From: Galerina marginata
Taxonomy: Eukaryota; Basidiomycota; Agaricomycetes; Agaricales; Galerinaceae
NCBI GenBank assembly: GCA_023014335.1
Contig: JAECYW010000007.1
Location: 1,054,001-1,118,000 of the forward strand
Direction of reading: 5' to 3'
Length of the DNA: 64,000 nucleotides
The translations under genes and the position numbers were made by a program. Within the stretch, counting starts at the first letter, position 1, and each line of letters starts with the position of its first letter. Below the pieces are notes generated by a model. That model was not told the origin of the DNA and did no database searches. It was given only the letters and a program-made list of their open reading frames with translations. Of this stretch, positions 1 through 10,465 are shown one piece after another.

Positions 1-219
1 CCTCCCGGAAATACCTAGATTGATATAAGCAAAAAATTAATACAAGCCCATGTGGATCAGAAAAGGGAGACGTACATGCATTCCACCAAATGAACTTGCT
101 TTGGGGTTTCGGTGGACCAGCAATACCTCGTTCCGTTCATTGACGATCACCAAGCTGGCCGAGGGACGTGGTGTGGGTGTTTTTGGAGACGCCATAGAGG
201 ACGTAGGAGCAGTAGACAT
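1..219 (-). CDS. Nudix hydrolase, NUDT19-like, N-terminal part (runs off the left edge)
   Basis: Exon 1 is 76..219 and exon 2 begins at 14 and leaves the window; a 61 bp GT-AG intron (15..75) separates them. The peptide has a Ser/Thr/Pro-rich leader, then RPSASLVIVNERNEVLLVHR, the first strand of a Nudix fold, and after splicing GGMHVFPGG, the run that precedes the Nudix box in the NUDT19/acyl-CoA diphosphatase-like group. The Nudix box itself (GX5EX7REUXEEXGU) lies outside, so catalysis cannot be checked. Nudix enzymes hydrolyse nucleoside diphosphates linked to another group; for this subgroup CoA derivatives are the known substrates. I chose the ATG at 217..219, but an in-frame ATG at 316..318 would add a basic, hydroxylated leader that could target mitochondria. 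Confidence 0.75.
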
Positions 220-822
220 ACTAACCCGTGCAAGAGCCCTATAAATCACGGAAATTGTGCCGAGAGTGACAACCGTTGGAGATATTTTGGTTGATGCAAA
301 GTGGCGGATACAATGCATCTCTTGGACCGGTGCCTTCAGCTCGGTTGAAGAGAATGTGATTGTCCTGAAATGGCCATACACACAATACATGACAGGGATC
401 CCATCGTTCCAAGAATAGGCTTACGAGCGCTGACACAGCTCTGTTCTAATATGCTCTCAAGAAGATGAGGAGTCTTCGTACCGCGGACAGAGTGTGAGGA
501 AAGAGAAATGTTCACAATGCGCAATGGGCCGCCGCACGACAGTAAACAGAAACCAAAATGTCGGGGTAGGTCGGGGTTACCTGTTACGGCGTATGCTGCC
601 CACCAACTGCCCCCAGCTACTTACTTGCCAGTGCCAGGAAGGGTAAGACCGTCAAGCCAGAAAAACACTGAGGTCTTTTCATCAGCTTTTCCTACGTGTT
701 TATTAAGTATTGCTACAGGCATCAGACCAACAGGATATTTGAACCAAGCCATTAAATAACAAGTAAGTAAAAGGGTTCAAGATCAGATCATTGTCGAATT
801 CCACCAAGTCATTCGCCAGTAA
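220..822. other. Intergenic, no gene seen
   Basis: This holds the upstream region of the Nudix gene (or part of its leader, if the ATG at 316..318 is used) and the 3' flank of UBLCP1. Short open frames here show no recognisable family and no splice-consistent extension. Confidence 0.5.
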
Positions 823-2531
823 CTATGGCCCAGGTAGATGTTTCACAACATTCTTCCAGTTCTGTTGGCGGGGAGTTTAGAAACAGTCAAAATCTATAAC
901 AACTTGGGACAGACCTTGTGAGATAGCATGGTGAAATCATTAACACCTGCTATGTGAACCATATAACGAGACAATTTTTGGAGTTCTCTATCAGCCCAAG
1001 CTTCAGGAGTGTGAGCATTCTTGAAAGCGGAGATTTTAAGGCCTTCTTTGGGGTTTAGAGCAAAATTGCGGCTCTGATAAAGAATTCGGTAAGCCGGGAC
1101 TTGGCGAACCATTAAAACATACTAGATCATCGACATGAATAGTGTTTCTGGCATTGCTGGTTTCAAAAAAAAGCCGTTGATACGTAGATTGCGAAGCATT
1201 TACCATGGAACCTCACTCACAATTGAGGAAAATGGTTCCAAATAATTTGCAGAGCCTTAACAGAATGGGTCCATGGCTTGTTATCTCTTTCTGTGAACAC
1301 AGTAAACATGCAGGTTTTGTCGAGAACTGGGAAGAAGTAAATGATAAGCCACATGTATACAATCTGAGAGGATTGCTAATACCGAAAGATATCTGGAAAA
1401 GTGTCAAACAAGTAGGATTGGAATAGGATATTAAAACACCTCATAGTTTCTGTGAGCTCCAACCATTCCAAGTTCAACCAGCTTAGTCTCCAGCCATATC
1501 CAGCTGGTCTGAGACCTGTATACTTACGTCAACTTCGTCTTTCTGCGAGGTACGGGTAAGGGGCTACCATATACAGACTGGGGCAGAGGTAAGGGGCCAC
1601 CACTGTGAACTCTGGATAAATCATACGTACTATCATAATATGGATAAATTGCTTCTAGAAACTCATGGAGACCCGGCCTTGCGCATTCTGCAGGTGGGAG
1701 GCTTCCAGAAGTCAGTGGCTTGGTATCTAGGATCGCTATACAAAGGTTCAATTGTTGTTAGGAGTACCAGTTACGAATTGTGTTACTATAATCAATGTCA
1801 AGAACAAGTAGTTTTTTGCCTTCGCGAAGTGGGTGAATAATGTTCACTTGTAGGTTTTTCGTGGCTTCTTGTACTTTCCGAATATTTCTCGCGTCATGTT
1901 GGTAGCGGTTACTGGCTACCATATTTTCCGTAAAATCGACGTCAAGGTCATTCACAACGTCCGGAAGGGAGCCGAGCTCTGAAATTCTGATATCAGATGG
2001 TTATTCACAACAATCCTAAAACTACACAAACGCGCAGGATCCTTGATTTCATCGCCTTCAGGAGTTCCGATCAGGGTAAACTTTTTTGTGGGCACTATGG
2101 GGAGCTCAGAGCTAATAGAGCCGGATTCCAAAGGATATCTTCAACGAAGATTCCACAAGCACCGAAAAAGATCGCCGCTTACATTCTACTCTGATCAGGA
2201 GGGAGTTTCCCTTTAACGAAACCAAGAATTTTCTGGCGTTCATTTGGGACCTTCGTGAGGTTGTATATGGCTGTCTTCAGGTCGAAAAGTCTTTCAGACA
2301 ATTCAGCAATGTCAGTTTGCTATTTTGAACGTAATGAATTCGCGTAGGTATACCTGTCTGAATCGGCGACATCTAGCTTGTAAGTTTTGCCACCCCAAGT
2401 AAATTGAAGCTCAGTCCAACGTTCTTGAATTATGGCTGCATTAGATTCCTGGATAAAATGAGCCAGGTCTGCAATAAATTTCTTCCGATACGGACTTCTA
2501 CAATGGTTTGAGAGGTTTCTGCGACATCCAT
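823..2531 (-). CDS. UBLCP1: Ubiquitin-like domain CTD phosphatase 1 (UBLCP1)
   Basis: Predicted 347-residue nuclear phosphatase of the FCP/SCP (HAD) class; the family is known to dephosphorylate the 26S proteasome. Thirteen exons: 2502..2531, 2354..2448, 2183..2290, 2032..2111, 1787..1978, 1631..1735, 1568..1577, 1440..1515, 1383..1392, 1221..1326, 1123..1156, 915..1073, 823..861. An N-terminal ubiquitin-like domain (FTWGGKTYKLDVADSDR, then TPEGDEIKDP) is followed by the phosphatase core with the catalytic DxDxT signature in LVLDIDYTILDTK, the WSQTSWIWLETKL strand, and the C-terminal IHVDDLSRNFALNPKEG motif that holds the second acidic pair. All junctions keep frame. Two exons are only 10 nt long. 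Length agrees with the family (about 320-350). The family assignment is firm; the first 10-codon exon is the least certain part. Confidence 0.88.
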
Positions 2532-2932
2532 GCTGGCGGCAGGTCAAATGTATGGGAGAAACTGAGATGTTGGTGGTCCAAGTCCTAGAGTCCTAGATTT
2601 GATATTTATTGTGGGCTTAGAACAGAGGCAAGAATGGGACAGGCAAGGGAGTTACACAGGCGTACTGTAGGGGGAAGTCACAACTTGAACTCCTTCAGTA
2701 TATTACGTCAGCCCTGATGCTTGATCGACAATTCGCTTCTTAAACTTGAACGCCCACAACCTCCACGTCCAAAGTGGCCTCCAACCCTGCTGCTTTTTCT
2801 TGTTAATATGGTATTTTAGGTACCGTGATACGACAAATTGGACTTGCTGGCTGTTAAAGGGCTTTATGACACCTTGTAGGCACTTCCCCTCCTTGACGCT
2901 GGCCGTGACATTAATATCGACATGAATTCTAG
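2532..2932. other. Divergent intergenic region
   Basis: It separates UBLCP1 (-) from the next gene (+) and presumably contains the missing first exon of that gene. I could not identify the exon or a convincing promoter motif. Confidence 0.4.
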
Positions 2933-3914
2933 TTGTTGGATTTGATCCTGCTTGGGAACAAATTCGCTTCAAGCATGTCCAGCTCTATTATAATGCCCAA
3001 CACACCTACAGAAGAACCCTGATATTCCAACCAGGGCACATCGCCTTTTGTCGTGGCAGCATCGAGGTGGCTTTTTATTCACATCTCGTCGACACAGGCG
3101 TCAAACTGCGACCCAGGGAGATGCCTGTGGACTCTGAGAAGCCGAAACGATATTGCATTGTGAACAGGCATATAGCAGACCAAAAATATGAGGTTTTTCT
3201 CTTAACTACCTTCGGCGGAGCCAAAAGTTTGGACCAACTCGGTTTGATCGCCCGTTATTTTGGTATGCCAATGGGAAGCACGCAATGGATAGACGATACC
3301 CCCGGGCTTACCACTATTCCTCCCATTCTTGGCTGGAATAAGGCAAGCTTTGTTTTTGCGCTCCCAACCGTCCAAATTATCGAGCGTTCCAACCTGCCTG
3401 CTCTGACTCGTCTGCCCCCTCTTCAATTAGAGCGACTGCGGCAGTTCGCAGACATGAAAATAAAGGTAAGTTGATAATGCTGCAGACTCTTGCTCAGCTG
3501 TCTAATTGTTCATCTGATATAAAGGCTTTACCCCACATTCAAGGAGAAATTCGAAAATCCCTCTGGAATCAGCACCTATACAGGCAATACGCGCCAGCGC
3601 CCTACACAGATGAATTCAAGCCTTTGCCGATGGAAAAGGTGAACCCGATAACATTAGATGAGGACGACACTGTCATGGAAGTTTTCTACGGTCGTTCCTC
3701 GGCCATTTCTCCGTCTAAGCCCAAGCGCATCAAAGTACCACCAGCCCGTAACGACATCAAATGGCCTTTGCATTATCTTAATCAAGATCTTAATGGTTCG
3801 CAATCTGTAGTTCACCGACACCACCCGGCGCCTTGGCTAGGTTCTTTTCCCAAACCCCACTATGCATCGTGCTTGCCAATTAGCATTCGAAAATTTCGAC
3901 ACTTTATACGTTAA
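2933..3914 (+). CDS. Unrecognised protein, 5' exon(s) missing from the model
   Basis: I do not recognise a named family. An acceptor at 2931..2932 opens an exon at 2933, joined by a 59 bp GT-AG intron (3466..3524) to a second exon ending with a stop at 3912..3914. The readable product is about 307 residues. Useful landmarks are FQPGHIAFCRGSIEV, KLRPREMPVD, YEVFLLTTFGGAKSLDQLG and ITLDEDDTVMEVFYG, all in ordinary coding composition with no membrane segment or signal peptide in the visible part. The tail after about 3800 is less protein-like and an additional intron there is possible. The gene is convergent with CSN8, whose stop is only 72 bp away. Splice-consistent open frame is the only support for a real gene; no function is proposed. 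Confidence 0.55.
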
Positions 3915-3986
3915 AATCATTTGCAGGAAGAAACGGATACATTGCATCAAGACACGGTTGGGGAATGAGCCAACACTGTTCAAACC

Positions 3987-5053
3987 TTATCCTTCCAACC
4001 TAGCCACACTATCCGCCACGAAATGGAAAGTGGTCAAGGAAGAGAAACCTGACAGACGAGGGTTAATATAGACTTTCGGGGCTCTTCGAAGGACTCACCG
4101 GATGTGATAGATGCACCCTGGGCCTTGGGGCCAGCGCTAGGAATTAGGATCTGGGCAGAAGGGTCGTAGGACCACGAATGCTCTTGTGCGACTGGTTGCG
4201 CTCATTATTGCCCAGAGTCCAGAATGGCAATGGCAAAATCTTTACTTACCATTGATAATTTGGTCCGGGCCTATGTTAAGATAGGTACACGCCAGTGACA
4301 AAGGCAAAGAAGTGTATGCTTTTGATAACAAGGCAAATGTCCTTCTGCGGAAATAGTCTGGGGGTAATTATTCATTAGTCGAAGTACTTTTATGAGGATT
4401 TGGAATTACCTATAAATGCTGAAAGGAGAGTGACGATGACGGAAGCCAGATCTTTGTCGATAAAGTCAGGTTGTGAAACAAGATTCTGCAAGGCAGCTGC
4501 TTGATCGTGGACTACGGTATGCTGCCTGTTTATTGTCGATGTAACAAGTCCTGTGAGAGCTCTAGAAAGCGGATGAGAAGCGAGGTTGTCTGGTAATCTG
4601 ATAAGGGCATAACGAGCAGGAGTCCTGGGTGCCACCATAGAACCAAGGTCAAAAATGTGAGGACCATCTCGATGCGGGACTACTCACACTTCGTCGAGCA
4701 CGAGGTGACCAAGTACCAGAGGTGCGACAATCAAAAATCGCGATTGCTGACGATCATTCACGCTCTAAACAATCAAACGTGAAAAGACGAGCGCCAGAAG
4801 ACAATAACGAAGCTGGACAAACGCGTACACTTCGGTCAGCATCGTCGGCAATGCGCACCAATCGCTGATAGTCATTCCTTGCAATAGCCTCAGCCATTAA
4901 GGGTATCACGCTTTGATAAATATCTGGTCTGTTTTGAGGTACATTTTGCACAGTAGGAGCAGACGAAGCTGCAATCGATGAGGCTGCTGTTCGCGCTTCG
5001 TCCTGAAGTTCGGCGGGAGTAGTTGCCGGTGGAGTAGGCGGTCCGTTCACCAT
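3987..5053 (-). CDS. CSN8: COP9 signalosome subunit 8 (CSN8)
   Basis: Predicted 253-residue smallest subunit of the COP9 signalosome, the complex that removes NEDD8 from cullins. Six exons: 4829..5053, 4688..4746, 4410..4624, 4250..4357, 4099..4191, 3987..4048, all with GT-AG introns of 50-82 bp. The protein opens with MVNGPPTPPATT and Ala/Ser/Pro-rich sequence, then a helical region (DIYQSVIPLMAEAIARNDYQ, LIVAPLVLGHLVLDE, ARYALIRLP), the middle PCI-like part with FRRRTFALLSKAYTSLPLS, and a winged-helix tail. Overall order and length fit the CSN8/PSMD8 group as I know it from basidiomycetes. It faces NECAP across a 199 bp divergent promoter. The identification rests on family resemblance rather than a single diagnostic motif, so an eIF3k/PSMD8 relative is the alternative. 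Confidence 0.75.
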
Positions 5054-5252
5054 GGTAGATATCTATTGACGAAAGTAGTAGACGAGAAGACGAAAGGGGT
5101 CCTTTTGTGTATTGCAGGATGTTGCAAATGAAAGACAGGCAAATTGAGTCTATACTCTATTTGGAAAGCTGTTGACATGTTGTCACAAGGTAAACTGCTG
5201 CATGTTGCTTTCGTCCACGATCTAATTCGTCTGTCTTCGTATATTCAGCCAG

Positions 5253-6138
5253 ATGGACGTGGAGGACGATATCGATTCCATCTTGTATATTGCCCGGGAA
5301 ATCTCTGGTGAGCTTTCCTTGATGTCTATGATGACCTATCGTCATTTTTGTCCCACAGTCTACAAGATCCCCCCTTTGAATGCAAACGAAGGTTATCGGG
5401 CCAATGATTGGGGCGATCTCGCGTCTCCGCTATGGAAAGGAAGACTTCGTATCATCGAGAACTCCAAAGGAGCTTCTCTGAATTTAGAAGATGCTCAGAC
5501 AGGTACCTTCGCAATCCCAGCGCTTGTCCGTCGATACATACTGACGATCATCTCCTCACTTCAGGAGAATGTAGGGCTTCTGCCTAAGTTTTTACTTTAT
5601 CTTGACGCATGGTAGTGTTTGCCAGAGCTGAGTATGACCCTACCCGGCCGTCGGTCGAGGCTGTCTTGGATTCCTCGCGTTACTTTGTAGTTCGGGTGGA
5701 GGATTCTGGGAAAAAGGCATACATAGGACTTGGTTTTGCTGAGCGGACGGATAGCTTCGACTTCAGTAGGTCGTAAACCATTCATTTTTGCTATATCTAT
5801 TTACATGGAATGGCCAGATGTCGCTCTACAAGACTACACTAAGTCAAGCATTTCTTCATATCACTCTTCAATAGCTCATATCTTACTTCTTAAATAGGCG
5901 CACTCGGGCAGCTCTAAACTCAACATCGGACTCAAACGAAGTATCTCCGCATATTCCGGCTGGGCCAAAGAAAGACTACAGCTTGAAGGAGGGACAAACC
6001 TTTTCGATCTCAATTCCAGGACGCGCGAAGGCAGCAACAAGTGACAACCTCCTAGGATCTACCACCTCGTCGTCTACCGCCAACGCCTCTACTATTCCCC
6101 TACTCCCTCCCCCGCCGAGTGCCGCTAAGAGGCGTTGA
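5253..6138 (+). CDS. NECAP: NECAP-like adaptin-ear-binding coat-associated protein
   Basis: Predicted 206-residue clathrin-coat accessory protein with a PHear domain, which in other eukaryotes binds AP-2 and tunes coat assembly at the plasma membrane. Exons: 5253..5307, 5359..5502, 5565..5570, 5616..5765, 5818..5842, 5898..6138. Motifs in order: [27 protein letters not shown], the junction peptide [18 protein letters not shown], and [20 protein letters not shown], all hallmarks of the family. The 6 nt exon at 5565..5570 is required to read TGELFA; skipping it removes two residues but keeps frame. The C-terminal part carries [13 protein letters not shown] and a Ser/Thr/Pro tail, shorter than in mammals (about 275 residues). 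Confidence 0.9.
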
Positions 6139-7515
6139 TTTGTTATGTCCCCTACGATTCCTCATGTTAGACCCAATGCCAGTCCGTTGATAAACCGGTT
6201 TATACTTCGGATCTACCTTGCGCCTTCGTTACGTACGAGGATGCCTTGTTCGTCCAAATAAGGTGATCAATTTGCCAAAAACTGTTGTTGAATTTCCAAT
6301 TATTCTAGGATAACTCAACGCTCGGCAGTAGCGCCATCTGTCCTTTTCGCCGTGCCTACGAAACCTGCTTCGCCAGACATGATTTCGCCTTTCGCTTCTC
6401 CTTCATGTCGTTACTTCGGTCAAGCTCCGGAAGATATCTGACCACCTTCTTGATAAGTTACCGAGAAGATATTTCTGACTTGATCCCCTCTGCTTGATGC
6501 GAGATTTGTTGAAAGCGAGACCAGACCATCCTGTCCTGGATTGAAGGGTTTTCAAAAGTCCATTTTTGAACTACCGGACGGATCTCCTTACATCCGAGAA
6601 AGGGGTATGTCCTTCTCTGTCTTACAACTACTCAACTGATAGAGCTTCTCAGGCCTCCCCAAGTTTAATTCAGAATTACAGGAGTTCATGTGTTTTCTCA
6701 TGAAGTCTATTTTCTAATTATATTCGACAAACAGACAAATCTGGTGGCCAAGCACGCGGCTTACATATCTTTTTTTAGATCTCATTGGGCTGTCGCTTTA
6801 TTATGCGGCTGGTACGCATTTCTCCGATTGTTGACGACAGACTGCCATACGAAGGCATCGAATGCATTCTTGCCAACTTGAAGTCCGAATTTTAGCTCGT
6901 AAACCAAGTCCCAGGCTATGGGGCATGTGGATGGCCTGAAATGACAAAGAACTACGACAGGTTCCGATTTGCAAGATCACGAGCCTCATCGAGCATCGAG
7001 GTTTAGGATGATATGTATACCATTTTCCTGCAGCTTTTCCTGAACGCCACGATCTTGTGGTTGACCGTTGCTGGCATACCCGAAGACAATTGCTCCAAAA
7101 CGGAAGCAATATTTTGTTAACGTTGTGCTATCGAGCAAGCCACGCGATTTTTCCGGAACTATTCTGGTCGTCGAATGAGCCTTGTTTCTCTAGAATGGTC
7201 TTATGTCGTTCTCCTTACCTCATAGATGGCCTGACTGTTTTCTCCATGTCTACGTGTCCGACGTTGTGCCGCCTGCCTAAAGAAAACCAACATCCTCTCC
7301 TATATCCCTGGTCCCCGTGAGCTCGACGACCATCGGATGAATATTGTCTTGTGACTGTCACCTTATAGTCAGGTCGAGGACCCCGACTTCCTTCCGTCCA
7401 TGCTCTGTCGGCTCAACGCCGGGCTATTTTCCATATACTGAACGCTATAAAACAGGCTCTAATGCAGCACTGCGGTGTTCCTCAGAGCTTTCTTCCCTTG
7501 GGTTTATCGTTCAAT
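6139..7515. other. Intergenic, mostly upstream of the cellulase gene
   Basis: No gene model holds up here. A short minus-strand stretch around 6800-7110 reads protein-like in pieces but needs frame changes and carries stops, so it may be a relic or chance. The last part is the Cel6A promoter with a TATA box at 7446. Confidence 0.5.
7446..7452 (+). promoter_or_regulatory. TATA box of cel6A
   Basis: TATAAAA lies 64 bp before the chosen ATG. A start site about 30 bp downstream would exclude the ATG at 7462 and favour the ATG at 7516, whose product has a clean signal peptide. Confidence 0.6.
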
Positions 7516-9306
7516 ATGTTAAAATTTTCTGCTTTGCTTTCTCTGGCGTCGTTGATTCCTGCCTTTGTGGAGGCAGTTAGCCCCATCTACGGACAGTGTG
7601 GAGGACAGGGCTGGAGTCAGCTGCAGATGCTTCTCTCATTACTTATACCTCCGTACTAACGAGGTTTCCTTTAGCTGGTGACACGACTTGTGCTACTGGA
7701 TCCACCTGCGTTTTCTCGAACCCATATTACTCCCAGTGCTTGTAGGTCCTTTTACATGTGTCCTCTGCATTTCTCTAACTTACATATACCCAGGCCAGGA
7801 GCGGCGTCAAGCTCGACGTCCACGAAACCGACGACTACGACCCCGACCTCGACCCCAACCACGAAATCGACCACAACGACAGGTGGAACAACCCCTGTAT
7901 CAACCCCCACCACTACGCCGGCAGCTGGAAACCCTTTCACGGGTTACACTGTACGTATCTTCAAATTAAGTGACATCGCATACTCATTTTATATTCAAAG
8001 ATATATTTATCCCCTTATTATGCCAACGAAGTTACCGCTGCTGCCGCATCAATTACTGACGCCACCCAGAAATCCAAGGCATTGAGCATTGCTAACATTC
8101 CAACCTTCACTTGGTTCGATGTCATCGCAAAGACTGCACAACTAGGAACATATCTTGCTGATGCTAGCGCCAAAGGGAAGGCCTCTAACACGAAATACCT
8201 TGTTCAAATTGTAGTCTACGATCTACCCGATCGTGATTGCGCTGCTCTTGCGTCCAATGGAGAGTTCACGATTGCCAACAATGGCCTGGCCAACTACAAG
8301 ACATACATTGACCAACTTGTCGCCCAAATCAAACGTGAGTTTGCTAAATGTTTTGGAGAGTTTAATACTTATTTTTTGCCTTTTTCTAGTTTACCCCGAT
8401 GTTCGTGTCGTCGCAGTCATTGAACCTGATTCATTGGCAAATCTGGTCACCAACCTTAATGTTGCTAAATGCGCTAACGCTCAAACTACGTACTTGGTAT
8501 GTATCCCGCCTTTTAACTTGGCGCTTTCTCACCTTGTTACTAGGCTGCGGTTACATACGCGATCCAACAGCTCAACACTGTTAGTGTGTACATGTACCTC
8601 GATGCTGGACATGCTGGATGGCTCGGATGGCCCGCTAACTTGTCCCCGGCCGCCCAATTATTTGCCAATTTGTATAAAAGCGCAGGCTCCCCCAGTTTCG
8701 TCCGTGGATTAGCTACCAATGTCGCGAATTACAATGCTATCAGTGAGTCCTCATATTCCACTGCCAGGTGCTCGTGTTCATGTATTCAAAGCTGCTGCGT
8801 CCCCCGACCCGATTACCCAAGGAAACCCTAACTACGATGAATCACACTATATCAATGTAGGCCTTCAAATTGCTTTTGGGTGGATGATATAGTAATCAAG
8901 TGGATCATAGGCCCTTGCTCCCATGCTCAGCTCAGCAGGCTTCCCAGCCCATTTCATAGTTGATCAGGGCCGCTCTGGTGTTCAAAACCTCCGTCAACAA
9001 TGGGGTGACTGGTGCAACGTGAAAGGCGCTGGTTTCGGAACACGCCCCACTCTCAACACCGGTTCTAGTCTGATCGATGCTGTTGTTTGGGTCAAGCCTG
9101 GAGGCGAATGCGATGGCACATCCAACACCTCATCACCGAGATACGATTCTCACTGTGGTCTAAGTGACGCTGACCAGCCTGCTCCAGAGGCTGGTTCGTG
9201 GTTCCAGGTGAGGATCTTACACTACATCATCTTTTTGCAGATCCTAACTTATGCATGCTAGGAATACTTCGCGACGTTGGTCAAGAACGCCGTACCAGCT
9301 CTCTGA
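7516..9306 (+). CDS. cel6A: GH6 cellobiohydrolase II with N-terminal CBM1
   Basis: Predicted 456-residue secreted exo-cellulase that releases cellobiose from the non-reducing ends of cellulose. Exons: 7516..7615, 7675..7741, 7794..7950, 8001..8334, 8390..8496, 8544..8742, 8792..8856, 8911..9207, 9262..9306. Order: signal peptide (about residues 1-20, ending PAFVEA), fungal cellulose-binding module (IYGQCGGQGWTGDTTC to YSQCL), Thr/Ser/Pro linker (about 60-105), GH6 catalytic domain. The general acid is Asp187 in YDLPDRDCAA and the second catalytic Asp is Asp233 in VIEPDSLANLV, by comparison with Trichoderma Asp175 and Asp221. The loop motifs YLDAGHAGWLGWP and WVKPGGECDGTS are present. The enzyme looks complete and active. 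It stands alone, without other CAZymes nearby. Confidence 0.96.
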
Positions 9307-10465
9307 GACCCTGAATTCGATTAGACGTACTAAAAATGTTTATAACATTTGTGTAGAAAATAAAATGGTCGTCTTAGGTCTGTAAAGCGAGCAATTGAAT
9401 CGAAATTTCTGGTCATCTCAAGCGCCGATCGTAGAGACCATCATTGCGAAGCAAACTAGGTTTGTATGATCGACAAAAATCTTACGGAGTTCACAAATTA
9501 CACTGAATTTATATTGGCAGAATCTGTCACCTGTCATTCATGACAAAGTCAAAATCACCTCAACGCGGTCAGCGTCTCAGACACAACTTTCAATCAGATG
9601 GACCTATATATAAAAGACCACGGGCAACTGGTAACATTAGAGTTCTTTGGACGTCGACCCGCTTGGGGTGTAGAATTAGAGATTGGGTTGTGCACTTTGC
9701 CTCATCCATAATACGTAGGTAGGAAGATAAAACCCACCAGGTAACAAAACATGAAAGGCTTACGATTCCTCTGGCAGTAAACAGGTGCGCCGACTTGGCA
9801 ACGAAGCATCATTTCCTTGCATCGTGGCCACGTCGCCGTCACCTTAGCACATCACCAAATCCCGATGAGATTTTTCGGTGCAACATCGTCTTCTCATGAT
9901 AATTGTTCTTCAAAGAGTTCTAGAATAAAGCGTTCTAAAGTGAAGTGTATCGTTCCAGTTGCTGTACGCCGATTGATAGGGTACAGATGGTAATGGCCAG
10001 CTACAAAGGAGTTGTTATAGTGAGCAAGCGCGTGCAAGCCCCTCTTCCCATAGTTGTGAGTCCAAGTTTCCCTAAATTTGAGAAGTGTTGGGATTGTCCA
10101 AAGAGCACAGACTGAGCACAGTACGCTTCCTCCCGGATATCGACATCGGACAGCGCGGCTCCTAGGCGAAAGTAGGGCTCAGAATTTATTATACGTCACC
10201 ATTTGGGATAGTATCCTACGCAGCTAGTTCTTCTCTGACGCAAGGGTGGAAAGCTGTGGTAAGTGAAGCTAGTGAAGGTTAAGACCAGGCTTGACTGCGT
10301 GTGAAATTCTAGTACCACTTATGTACCAGTCACGTGTGTCACGTGTAATGTTATTCACCTATCGGCATTCCGCTGCTCGTCATCGGCAACACGCCCGTAT
10401 TTTCTCTCATCCACACTACCATATCTCCGCCCTCCTTGTGTTCCCTTTTCCTCTTCTTATTTGTA
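9307..10465. other. Intergenic between cel6A and NFS1
   Basis: About 1.16 kb without a supportable gene. Two CACGTG sites lie near its right end, in the NFS1 promoter. Confidence 0.5.
10331..10345. promoter_or_regulatory. Two tandem CACGTG E-boxes upstream of NFS1
   Basis: CACGTG occurs at 10331..10336 and again at 10340..10345, about 120 bp before the NFS1 ATG. CACGTG is the core site of bHLH factors such as Cbf1 in fungi. Binding here is inference. Confidence 0.45.

Noticed and set aside
2703..2972. Minus-strand 89-codon frame overlapping the orphan's first visible exon
   Set aside because: No family, no splice support, and it conflicts with the plus-strand exon.
6801..7109. Minus-strand 102-codon frame upstream of cel6A
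   Set aside because: Pieces look protein-like in neighbouring frames, but stops interrupt and no family is recognised; too weak to call a pseudogene.
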